A stretch of DNA of 8,484 bases, taken from a bacterium (GTDB lineage: Bacteria > Acidobacteriota > Blastocatellia > Pyrinomonadales > Pyrinomonadaceae). Shown here one piece after another: positions 1 through 6,322 of the stretch; position 1 is the first letter of the stretch; each line of letters begins with the position of its first letter. A program made the position numbers and the translations under genes. Under the pieces are notes generated by a model. That model was not told where the DNA came from and did not search any database. It saw nothing but the letters and a program-made list of their open reading frames with translations. Where the stretch lies: positions 1 to 8,484 of the forward strand of contig JAQSDP010000028.1 in NCBI GenBank assembly GCA_029945985.1. Direction: 5' to 3'.

Positions 1-825
1 GTCACCAAGAGTTATGTTGCTGGTCAAAGTCACAGTCGTGCCTCCGAAAACCGTTACGGAGCCGACAAGCGTGCCGTTTCCCGAAAAAGTTTGCGACGGG
101 CCGCCGCCGAAGCGAAACGCGATGCCCGTGACGGTGCCGTTGTTGACGATGTTCGTGCCGTTGGCGTTGAAGGTCCCGTTTGAGGAAGAACTGATCAGCG
201 AACCGTTGATCGTCAGATTGCCGTTGACGGTGACGGTCTGGTTGGCGATGTTCATCGTCGCTCCATTCGAGACGGTTATCGGTCCCCCGAAGGTTCCCAA
301 GCCATTCGTAGTGCCCCCGGCGATGACGACCGGCGCAACCCAAAGTGAACCGCTGGAAATCGAAGAAGTGCCCTGCAGGTTTATCGATCCGGAGCCGCTA
401 GTCGCACCCGCACCAGAGATACCTCCTCCGTTTATGGTTAGCGTGTTGCTGCCGACCGCTATAGTCCCGCCGGTGTTGATGGTAATACCTGTCGAAGTCA
501 CGTTACCGTTGCCGAACGTGAAATTGCTCGTCAATGTTAAGGTCGTGCCGTTTAGAATTGCCGGGTTGCCCGTGATAACGCCGGTGCCCGAAAGGTTCTG
601 GGCACCGCCGTTCAGGTTAAAAGTCCCAGTCATTGCCATTGTGCCGTTGTTGACGAGGTTCGCACCACTAAAGCTGAAGGATCCATTGGGACTGGTCAAT
701 GTGCCGCCCGCGTTGATCGTCAGATCGCCCGTATGGGTTACGGGTTGGTTTGAGGTGGCCAACGTCGCCCCGTTCACGATCGCGATCGGCCCTCCGATAG
801 TGCTGCTCGACGCATTTGTTGTTCC
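1..825 (-). repeat. Tandem 169-170 residue protein repeat inside the surface protein
   Basis: Unit one starts near residue 146 (base 825) and unit two near residue 316 (base 315), the second being cut by the window edge. Matching landmarks are GTTN 146/316-317, GGPI 156/325, NGAT 163/332, NLVNNGT 201 versus NIVNNGT 370, and TLTSNFTFG 242 versus TLTSNITLG 411. The offset is a constant 169 after one single-residue gap. Weaker similarity extends upstream to about residue 86. The copies have diverged in sequence, so this is an old internal duplication rather than a fresh one. Confidence 0.75.
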
Positions 826-1260
826 GGCTCCGATCTCCAGTGCGGCCGTGAAAGTGCCGTCTATGTTTATTCCCGTTGTGCCGGTTCCGGGGGTCGTCCG
901 AATAGTGCCGGTCCCGTTCGTGGTGCCGGCATTGGTGAAGAAGCTGCTGGCTGTCCCATCGAGCGTTACGCTTGAACCAGCATTCAACGTCAAGGTTCCG
1001 CCGGTACTAACGGTGAGGATATGGGCTCCCTGGGCGCTCGTTACCGTTACGACCCGCAGGTTGGGAATGGTCACGGTATCATCGGCGTCGGGAATTCCGT
1101 CGCCGTCTACGCCGCTGACAGTCCAGGTTGCGGCTGAATTCCAATTGCCGTCGGTGGCGGCGGTGAACGTGGCGGCTTGGGCGCCCGCGGCAAGTGCGAA
1201 CACGATCCAAAGCAAGGCAAAGAAATGACGGTGAGGGTTCTTTTGGGGTCGGGCAAACAT
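1..1260 (-). CDS. Exported beta-strand-repeat surface protein, C-terminus beyond window edge
   Basis: Reading the minus strand from the ATG at 1260-1258 gives 420 codons without a stop, running off the left edge. Residues 1-29 form a signal peptide: basic start (R4, K7, H10, R11), hydrophobic FFALLWIVFALAAG, and an AQA cleavage site before ATFTAATDG. Residues 30-100 resemble the 'GNWNSAATW...DTVTIPN...VTV' opening of secreted parallel-beta proteins, followed by short strands rich in G, T, N, S and V such as GNLTING and NNGT. From about residue 86 onward the protein is repetitive, with a 169-170 residue period. Such proteins are usually surface adhesins, autotransporter-like passengers or other cell-envelope proteins. 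No catalytic motif is visible, and any anchor or autotransporter domain would lie outside the window. An AAAGGAG ribosome binding site sits seven bases before the start. The gene is divergent from the sigma factor gene, so it may be controlled by it (inference). The fold class is fairly sure; the function is unknown. Confidence 0.85.
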   Translation of the reverse strand, partial: MFARPQKNPHRHFFALLWIVFALAAGAQAATFTAATDGNWNSAATWTVSGVDGDGIPDADDTVTIPNLRVVTVTSAQGAHILTVSTGGTLTLNAGSSVTLDGTASSFFTNAGTTNGTGTIRTTPGTGTTGINIDGTFTAALEIGAGTTNASSSTIGGPIAIVNGATLATSNQPVTHTGDLTINAGGTLTSPNGSFSFSGANLVNNGTMAMTGTFNLNGGAQNLSGTGVITGNPAILNGTTLTLTSNFTFGNGNVTSTGITINTGGTIAVGSNTLTINGGGISGAGATSGSGSINLQGTSSISSGSLWVAPVVIAGGTTNGLGTFGGPITVSNGATMNIANQTVTVNGNLTINGSLISSSSNGTFNANGTNIVNNGTVTGIAFRFGGGPSQTFSGNGTLVGSVTVFGGTTVTLTSNITLGD

Positions 1261-1267
1261 AGATATT

Positions 1268-1274
1268 CTCCTTT
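1268..1274 (-). promoter_or_regulatory. Strong ribosome binding site of the surface protein gene
   Basis: The minus strand reads AAAGGAG, then seven bases, then the ATG at 1260. It is the best Shine-Dalgarno match before any start in this window and fixes the start codon. The other genes here have weak or distant purine stretches. Confidence 0.75.
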
Positions 1275-1378
1275 CGTTCGTTAGCAAAGACGCATGTCAG
1301 CCGGGGCGGCAGCATCTTGAACAGGTCGCTTTGGTGTTGTATGCGGAAAGGGCCGCCGAAATGCGACACAGATTGTTT

Positions 1379-1395
1379 GAAAAATTGTATTTTTC
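1379..1395. promoter_or_regulatory. 17-bp perfect dyad, candidate operator
   Basis: The plus strand reads GAAAAAT, then TGT, then ATTTTTC: two perfectly inverted 7-bp arms around a 3-base centre. It lies 62 bases before the sigma factor start and 118 bases before the surface protein start. The symmetry suits a dimeric DNA-binding protein. A hairpin with a 3-base loop and A-T pairs would be weak, so a terminator is unlikely. With AT-rich arms, chance cannot be excluded. Confidence 0.3.
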
Positions 1396-1457
1396 CTAGA
1401 AATCGTCTACTCTTTTTGCGAAATTCAAAATTCACCCGTTATAGTTCCTCACAACTT

Positions 1458-2024
1458 ATGAGCGATTCGGATGCTTCGGAGATCACCCAGGCCTTACAGG
1501 ACTGGAATGACGGGAAAGACGACGCGCAGGCACGGTTGCTGCCTTATGTTTATGAAGAACTAAAGCGGCAGGCGAGATATCTGATGTCGCGGGAGCGGTC
1601 GAACCATACCCTGCAGCCGACGGCTCTCGTTCATGAGGCATTTTTGCGTCTCGCAAAACAGACCGGTGTCGACTGGCAGAACCGTTCGCATTTTTTTGGG
1701 ATCTCATCAAGGTTGATGAGACAGATATTGGTCGACCATGCCCGCACGCATTCCGCAGCCAAACGCGGCAGCAACCCGATCCATTACTCGCTCGAAGACG
1801 TTGACATCCCAGTCGAGCAGCGCGCCGAATCTATCATCGCGATGAACGAAGCTCTTGATCATCTCGAGAGGATCGATGAACAGCAGGCTAAAGTCGTCGA
1901 GATGCGGTTTTTCGGCGGGCTGAGCAATGCCGAGATCGCGGAGGCTCTTGACATTTCGGAGCGAACCGTCCTGCGTGAGCTAAAGGTGGCGAAGCTGTGG
2001 CTATTCCGCGAGTTGAATAAATGA
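1458..2024 (+). CDS. ECF-family RNA polymerase sigma factor, kinase-associated type
   Basis: This 188-residue protein would direct RNA polymerase to a dedicated promoter set. Region 2 spans about residues 25-97 and includes LQPTALVHEAFLRL (52-65) and SHFFGISSRLMRQILVDHAR (77-96). Region 4 spans about 131-185, with a helix-turn-helix around LSNAEIAEALDISERTVLREL (155-175). The motif set matches the Sigma70_ECF (TIGR02999-like) family common in Acidobacteriota and Planctomycetota. I chose the ATG at 1458 because homologues begin near this point and the 47 codons upstream, from an ATG at 1317, look non-coding and cysteine- and arginine-rich. No clear Shine-Dalgarno precedes it. The acidic residues usual in region 2.2 are replaced by QPT (53-55), as in ECF43 factors activated by threonine phosphorylation. 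No anti-sigma factor gene is adjacent; a Ser/Thr kinase gene follows after 60 bases, probably co-transcribed. Confidence 0.92.
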   Translation: MSDSDASEITQALQDWNDGKDDAQARLLPYVYEELKRQARYLMSRERSNHTLQPTALVHEAFLRLAKQTGVDWQNRSHFFGISSRLMRQILVDHARTHSAAKRGSNPIHYSLEDVDIPVEQRAESIIAMNEALDHLERIDEQQAKVVEMRFFGGLSNAEIAEALDISERTVLRELKVAKLWLFRELNK

Positions 2025-2084
2025 GTTGTCGCTTTCCAACAATTTTTTTCGCTTTTTCTGAGTGGGAGAACGAAATACAAGAAT

Positions 2085-4826
2085 ATGGCCGACGACTGGT
2101 CAAAAGTTAAAGAGGTCCTGAACGAACTGCTAGCGCTTGACCCGTCAGAGCGTGCTTCGTATCTAGATCGGTCAGGACTGACGCCGGAGATTCGAGCTGA
2201 GGTCCAATCGCTCGTCGAGCTCGAGACCGATTCTGAATCCATGTTCGAAGCTTCGGCAGTCGAACTGTCGCGCGATTTTGTCGATTCGCCGGCGGCATTG
2301 GCGGGCAGTCGGGTCGGACCGTATCAAATCGTTTCAGAACTTGGATACGGCGGAATGGGTGCGGTTTTCCTCGCGGAGCGGGCCGACGGAAAATTCGAAC
2401 AGAAGGCGGCGGTCAAGTTACTGAAACGCGAGCTGAACACGAACGCCCTTCGGCGGCACTTTGACCGGGAGCGAGAAATTCTTGCGTCGCTGGAACATCC
2501 AAATATCGCCCGGCTGCTCGAGGCCGGAACGACTGACGACGGAATACCGTTCATCGCGATGGAGTATGTCGACGGTTCGCCGATTGATGAATACTGCGCG
2601 CGGCTCCAACTGGATCTGAACGCCCGGCTGCAGCTTTTCAGGACCGTCTGCACAACTGTCGAATTTGCCCACCGCAACCTCGTAGTTCATCGCGACCTGA
2701 AACCGTCGAACATCATGGTGACCCGCGACGGCGTGCCGAAGCTGTTGGATTTCGGCATCTCGAAGATCTTGACCGAAGGTTATCAAGAGCTCGACGCAGC
2801 TACGATCACACAGATGGGGGTGATGACGCCGTCATATGCATCGCCCGAGCAGCTTCGGCGTGAGAGCGTGACGACGCTTTCGGATGTTTATTCGCTTGGC
2901 GTGATCCTGTTCGAATTGCTCAGCGGACGCCGCCCTTTCGAGTCGGAAGAAGACGACCTGCGCGCTATCTATAGCGCCGTACTGGAACAGGAGCCGGCTG
3001 CACCGTCCAGTCTTGCGAACACATCGAAGCGGGCCGATCCTTTTGAGCGGCCGGACTATCGGTCGGGCGAGGCTGCGACCGAAAAACTCGGAACAGATTT
3101 TAGCCGTGTGAAGCGAACAGCGCAGCACGTTTTTCAGGTGTCGCCGCAGACGCTGAAGGGTGATCTCGACAACATCGTGCTAAAGGCTCTTCGTAAGGAG
3201 CCCGATCGACGTTACGCGTCGGCCGGAGCATTCGCCGAAGATATCGAGCGGCACCTTCAGGGATTGCCGGTCACGGCCCGACCCAATACTCTATCCTATC
3301 GAACTTCGAAGTTTGTCGGACGGCACAAGTTCGGCGTTGGAGCGGGCTTGCTGCTGGCTCTAGCGATCGTCGCCGGCGTCATCGCAACGCTGTGGCAATC
3401 GCAGGTGGCGCGTGCTGAACGGGCTCGGGCGGAGAAACGTTTCAATGACGTGCGGGCGCTCGCAAGTTCCTTCCTCTTCGAGTTTTCTCCGCTGATCGAA
3501 CGGCTTCCCGGTTCGACCCCTGCCCGCGAGCTGTTGGTGAAACGCGCGCTCGAATACCTTGACGGACTCGCGACGGAATCCTCAGATGATCCGACATTGC
3601 TGCGCGAACTCGCGAGTGCCTATGAGAAGGTGGGCGACGTTCAGGGAAATCCGTACAAGCCAAATGTCGGCGACGTGGCCGGTGCTCTTGCGAGTTATGA
3701 GAAGTCGATGCAGATCCGCGAATCGCTGATGGCAGGCGGGAGCGGAGACGCTAAGCTCGAGGGCGAATTGGCCGGGCTGTATAAATCGATCGGCGACGTG
3801 GAATCGAACGCAGGGGATTACGCAAAGGCGATGGACTGGCAAATGCGGTCTCTTTCGATCCGCGAACGGCTCGCCGCAGCGGACCCGAGTCGCGATGCGA
3901 GACAGGCACTCGCGATGGCGCAGCGGACGGTCGGGGTTACGTGGTTTTACGATAACAATAACAAGAAGGCGATCGAATATTACGAGCAGTCGCGCGACAT
4001 CTTCGCCAAACTGGTAGCTGAGTTTCCGGCGGACGACAAATTTGCGTCCGAGTACGCGTATTCGTTCGTGCAGATCGGCGAGGCTCAAGGCTGGGACGGT
4101 GAGATCGAGGCGGCCGCTGTAAATCTCCAGAAGGGACTCGAGATGACGGAGCCGATCGCGGCACGCAATCCTAACGATCAGGACTTTCAACGCGACCTGA
4201 TCCTTTGCTTAAACAAGCGAGCCGAGAATCTCGACGACCTGAAGAAGTCGGACGAAGCTGTAGCATTGTATGAACGCAGCCTCGTGATCGCGCAGAAGAC
4301 ATACGCCGCGGACCCGGAAAGTCAGCGGGCAAAGCGGGACGTTGCGATGGGCTCGAAGAAGTTGGCCCAGGCTCTGACATCGGCAAAGCGTCCGAAGGAT
4401 GCTCTTGCAAAGTTCGATCTGGCCTTGAAGGTGTTTGGTGAGATCCGTGATAACGATAAGAACAATAAGAGCGGAATTTACGACGTCGCCAATACGCGGT
4501 TCGCTTCGGGCGAACTTTACATTTCGCTGAAGGATTGGGCTGCCGCATTGAAGACGTTTGAGACGGCGAAAGGGGAATTTGAAGCGGCTCTTGCAGCCAA
4601 CCCCGGAGATTCCTACACCCGACGGATGACCTCACTCAATCTCCAAAGAATAGGCGTTTGTTACTCGCAGCTGGGACGTACCCCGGAGAATGTGAAGGCG
4701 GCAATTACACACCTGCGAGCGTCACTCGAATCGCTTAACAAGATGAAGGCAGACGATGTGCTCGGCGACGGTGACCTGTCTTTGCTGGAAGAAATCCCTC
4801 AATTGATCGCAAAACTAGGGTCCTAA
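2085..4826 (+). CDS. Transmembrane Ser/Thr protein kinase with TPR sensor tail
   Basis: This 913-residue protein has four parts. Residues 1-75 are a helical cap (W5, then ALDPSERASYLD) typical of kinases encoded beside ECF sigma factors. Residues 80-395 are a complete Hanks-type kinase: glycine loop GYGGMG 87-92, lysine K111 in AAVK, helix-C glutamate E129, HRDLKPSN 202-209, DFG 222-224, SPE 253-255 in place of APE, and D267 in SDVYSLGV. A loop of about 50 residues (308-358) is inserted in the C-lobe, as in relatives. One membrane span lies at about 416-437. A short basic, coiled-coil-like stretch (439-455) follows, then some seven or eight TPR-like helical pairs (about 505-885), probably on the outer side. 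All catalytic residues are present, so it should be active. The likely substrate is the upstream sigma factor (inference from context). The only purine-rich Shine-Dalgarno candidate, GGGAG at 2064-2068, is 16 bases from the ATG. Its stop overlaps that of the convergent phosphodiesterase gene. Confidence 0.93.
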   Translation: MADDWSKVKEVLNELLALDPSERASYLDRSGLTPEIRAEVQSLVELETDSESMFEASAVELSRDFVDSPAALAGSRVGPYQIVSELGYGGMGAVFLAERADGKFEQKAAVKLLKRELNTNALRRHFDREREILASLEHPNIARLLEAGTTDDGIPFIAMEYVDGSPIDEYCARLQLDLNARLQLFRTVCTTVEFAHRNLVVHRDLKPSNIMVTRDGVPKLLDFGISKILTEGYQELDAATITQMGVMTPSYASPEQLRRESVTTLSDVYSLGVILFELLSGRRPFESEEDDLRAIYSAVLEQEPAAPSSLANTSKRADPFERPDYRSGEAATEKLGTDFSRVKRTAQHVFQVSPQTLKGDLDNIVLKALRKEPDRRYASAGAFAEDIERHLQGLPVTARPNTLSYRTSKFVGRHKFGVGAGLLLALAIVAGVIATLWQSQVARAERARAEKRFNDVRALASSFLFEFSPLIERLPGSTPARELLVKRALEYLDGLATESSDDPTLLRELASAYEKVGDVQGNPYKPNVGDVAGALASYEKSMQIRESLMAGGSGDAKLEGELAGLYKSIGDVESNAGDYAKAMDWQMRSLSIRERLAAADPSRDARQALAMAQRTVGVTWFYDNNNKKAIEYYEQSRDIFAKLVAEFPADDKFASEYAYSFVQIGEAQGWDGEIEAAAVNLQKGLEMTEPIAARNPNDQDFQRDLILCLNKRAENLDDLKKSDEAVALYERSLVIAQKTYAADPESQRAKRDVAMGSKKLAQALTSAKRPKDALAKFDLALKVFGEIRDNDKNNKSGIYDVANTRFASGELYISLKDWAAALKTFETAKGEFEAALAANPGDSYTRRMTSLNLQRIGVCYSQLGRTPENVKAAITHLRASLESLNKMKADDVLGDGDLSLLEEIPQLIAKLGS

Positions 4827-5599
4827 CCCAAAACCTCGCGACGACGGTCGAGAAGTCGTGCCGGATCGTTGGTGATGATCGCCGCGACGCCCAGTTTGAT
4901 AGCTCGTCGGATCCATCGCGGATTGTCGGCTGTCCAGATGATGACGCGGAGATTTCGTTTCGCGGCATTCTTCATCAGGTTGCGGGTCGCGAGCGTGTAG
5001 TGAAGCGAGATCTCGTCGGCTCCGGCCTCTTGAGCCAGGCGGAGAAGATGTTTGTCCTGGCGAAGAATATTTTTGATCTTCGGTGCGAAGAGTGCGGCAG
5101 TTCGAACGTTCGGGCACAATTTCTTGACGGACGGGATCGCGGCGAGTTTGAAGCTTTTAACGACGACCTGCGGCAGAAGCTTTGAGGTGCAAATAACGTC
5201 AGTGACCGCTCTAGCTAGCTGCTCAGTATCGGTCTCCTTGCTCTTGAGTTCGATATAAATCAGGCCTTCGAAATTTCCCAGGAATTCTAGCGTCTCGGCG
5301 AGCGTTCGGACGCGTTCGCTATTGTATGCGGGATCGGCGAGCTTCGGAACGTGAAGATTGAACCACGACCCCACGTCCATGCTGCCGAGTTCGCTAGAGG
5401 TGTAATCTGCGACCTTCCCCTCGCGTCCCGCGACGCGTTTGAGCGACGCATCGTGAAACACGACGGCAACTCCGTCTTTAGCGAGACGTACATCGAGTTC
5501 AATTCCGTCGGCACCAGCTATGACCGCCCGTCTGAAGGCGGCAAATGTGTTCTCGGGTGCGTGTTTGCTATCTCCGCGATGGGCAATGATGAGGGGCAT
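4823..5599 (-). CDS. Glycerophosphodiester phosphodiesterase (GDPD family)
   Basis: This 258-residue protein should hydrolyse glycerophosphodiesters to glycerol 3-phosphate and an alcohol, in lipid head-group recycling. The TIM-barrel GDPD signature is complete: IIAHRGD (4-10, catalytic H7 and R8), APENT (14-18, metal ligand E16), GIELDVRLAKDG (32-43, E34 and D36), VVFHD (46-50, catalytic H49), IELK (116-119, E117), and VIIWTADNP (219-227). The length matches the compact bacterial UgpQ-like forms. There is no signal peptide, so it is probably cytosolic. The ATG at 5599-5597 lies directly before the PLIIAHRGD strand that opens the family. No Shine-Dalgarno is evident. It is the last gene of the leftward cluster, 36 bases after the methyltransferase, and its TAG stop (4825-4823) overlaps the kinase TAA. 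The exact diester substrate cannot be told from sequence. Confidence 0.93.
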   Translation of the reverse strand: MPLIIAHRGDSKHAPENTFAAFRRAVIAGADGIELDVRLAKDGVAVVFHDASLKRVAGREGKVADYTSSELGSMDVGSWFNLHVPKLADPAYNSERVRTLAETLEFLGNFEGLIYIELKSKETDTEQLARAVTDVICTSKLLPQVVVKSFKLAAIPSVKKLCPNVRTAALFAPKIKNILRQDKHLLRLAQEAGADEISLHYTLATRNLMKNAAKRNLRVIIWTADNPRWIRRAIKLGVAAIITNDPARLLDRRREVLG

Positions 5600-5602
5600 G
5601 GA

Positions 5603-5613
5603 GCAGACTCGCG
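5603..5613. repeat. 11-bp direct repeat, copy 1 (methyltransferase/phosphodiesterase gap)
   Basis: GCAGACTCGCG on the plus strand, three bases upstream of the phosphodiesterase start. An identical copy in the same orientation lies at 6295-6305. On the coding (minus) strand both gaps also carry GAAAC beginning four bases after the preceding stop codon, and both are 36 bases long. Confidence 0.6.
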
Positions 5614-5635
5614 GGCGAAGGGTGAGCGTTTCGAG

Positions 5636-6286
5636 TTACTTCTTCTCCAAGAGAAAGATCGCTTTCGACCACGCGATCGGCTCGGCGATCGGAAATTTAT
5701 GATTACCAACAATATTGAAGTAGCGTAGTGAGATCTTCTTTACGTCTTCGAGCGGGTGGATCTTGAAGTTGTAGATGATCTCTAGGACGCTGCCGACCAA
5801 TGAGGGTTTGACGGGAAGAAGAACGAGTTTGCCGCTGGGTTTGAGTACGCGGGCGGATTCACGGAGGCCGTCGTCAAGATCAACATATTCGAGCACGCCG
5901 CACGATAGGACGATATCGAAGGTGTCGTCCGCGAATGGCAGCGTTAGGATGTTTCCCTGAACCGCATTGATATTTTTAGCGTCGACCTTTTTCTCTTTAT
6001 GAGCCTGCTCCACGGCGATCTTCAGCGAGTTTCGCGAAAGGTCGAATGCGACAGTTTTCTTCGGCCGAAATCCGGCCTGGTGAAATGCAAGTGTGACGAT
6101 CCCGGTGCCGCTTCCTGCATCTAGCACCATCGTCTCGGGCGTCACTTCGAGGTGAAGGGACTTGAGAAACTTAGCAACCGAATCCTTATAACCGTTTAGT
6201 TTAAGCGCGAGGTTGTGGACGTCGGCGATGCGATCGTAGAAGTTTTTGGTCTTTCGAGAGGTCGTTATCAATTCAGCTTGGGGCAC
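5636..6286 (-). CDS. Class I SAM-dependent methyltransferase, GTG start
   Basis: This 216-residue protein has a Rossmann-type methyltransferase core: motif I VLDAGSGTG (54-62) for SAM binding, motif II-like VAFDLS (79-84) with acidic D82, GNILTLPFADDTFDIVLSCG (111-130) covering the adenine-contact and post-motif strands, and a VLEYVDLDDGLRESARVLKPSGKL-type segment (131-154) typical of UbiE/Methyltransf_11 proteins. The N-terminal helix NFYDRIADVHN (15-25) is also usual in that group. The acceptor molecule is unknown. The start is GTG at 6286-6284; the first internal ATG (residue 53) would remove the N-terminal helices, and the frame upstream is closed by a stop at 6325-6323, so no upstream ATG is available. 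No Shine-Dalgarno is evident. It lies 36 bases after the TlpA-like gene and 36 bases before the phosphodiesterase gene, with a shared repeat in both gaps. Confidence 0.88.
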   Translation of the reverse strand: MPQAELITTSRKTKNFYDRIADVHNLALKLNGYKDSVAKFLKSLHLEVTPETMVLDAGSGTGIVTLAFHQAGFRPKKTVAFDLSRNSLKIAVEQAHKEKKVDAKNINAVQGNILTLPFADDTFDIVLSCGVLEYVDLDDGLRESARVLKPSGKLVLLPVKPSLVGSVLEIIYNFKIHPLEDVKKISLRYFNIVGNHKFPIAEPIAWSKAIFLLEKK

Positions 6287-6294
6287 TTCACGCG

Positions 6295-6305
6295 GCAGAC
6301 TCGCG
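6295..6305. repeat. 11-bp direct repeat, copy 2 (TlpA-like/methyltransferase gap)
   Basis: An identical copy of GCAGACTCGCG, eight bases upstream of the methyltransferase GTG start. With copy 1 it brackets the methyltransferase gene at a distance of 692 bases. It may be a remnant of a duplicated gene junction or a recurring short intergenic element. Confidence 0.6.
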
Positions 6306-6322
6306 CCCGCTCGTGTTTCTGC

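Larger units (their letters stand above)
1261..1457. promoter_or_regulatory. Divergent intergenic control region
   Basis: This 197-base spacer separates the leftward surface protein gene from the rightward sigma factor gene and must hold both promoters. The part from about 1371 to 1435 is markedly AT-rich compared with the flanking genes. It contains the dyad at 1379-1395 and a perfect tandem direct repeat of AAATTCA at 1421-1434. On the plus strand TTGTTT (1373) and TAGAAA (1397) lie 18 bases apart, and on the minus strand a TACAAT box lies at 1389-1384 without a good -35 partner. None of these is a convincing housekeeping promoter. An ECF-type promoter recognised by the adjacent sigma factor is possible but cannot be identified by eye. 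No credible coding frame was seen in the spacer. Confidence 0.55.

Noticed and set aside
14..1228. 404-codon plus-strand open frame opposite the surface protein gene
   Set aside because: It is rich in V and P in a low-complexity way, has no ribosome binding site and matches no family I recognise. The minus strand has a signal peptide, a strong ribosome binding site and repeat structure, so this is a shadow frame.
1317..1457. N-terminal extension of the sigma factor from an upstream ATG
   Set aside because: The 47 added residues look like translated intergenic DNA and contain the dyad region; the family begins near the ATG at 1458.
2025..2060. Possible terminator or attenuator (GTTG...CAAC followed by a T run) between the sigma factor and kinase genes
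   Set aside because: The stem has only about four base pairs with an eight-base loop, too weak for an intrinsic terminator. Cotranscription is more likely.
4839..4860. Hairpin ACGAC...GTCGT just beyond the kinase stop
   Set aside because: It is a five-base-pair stem inside the phosphodiesterase coding sequence, with no following T run.
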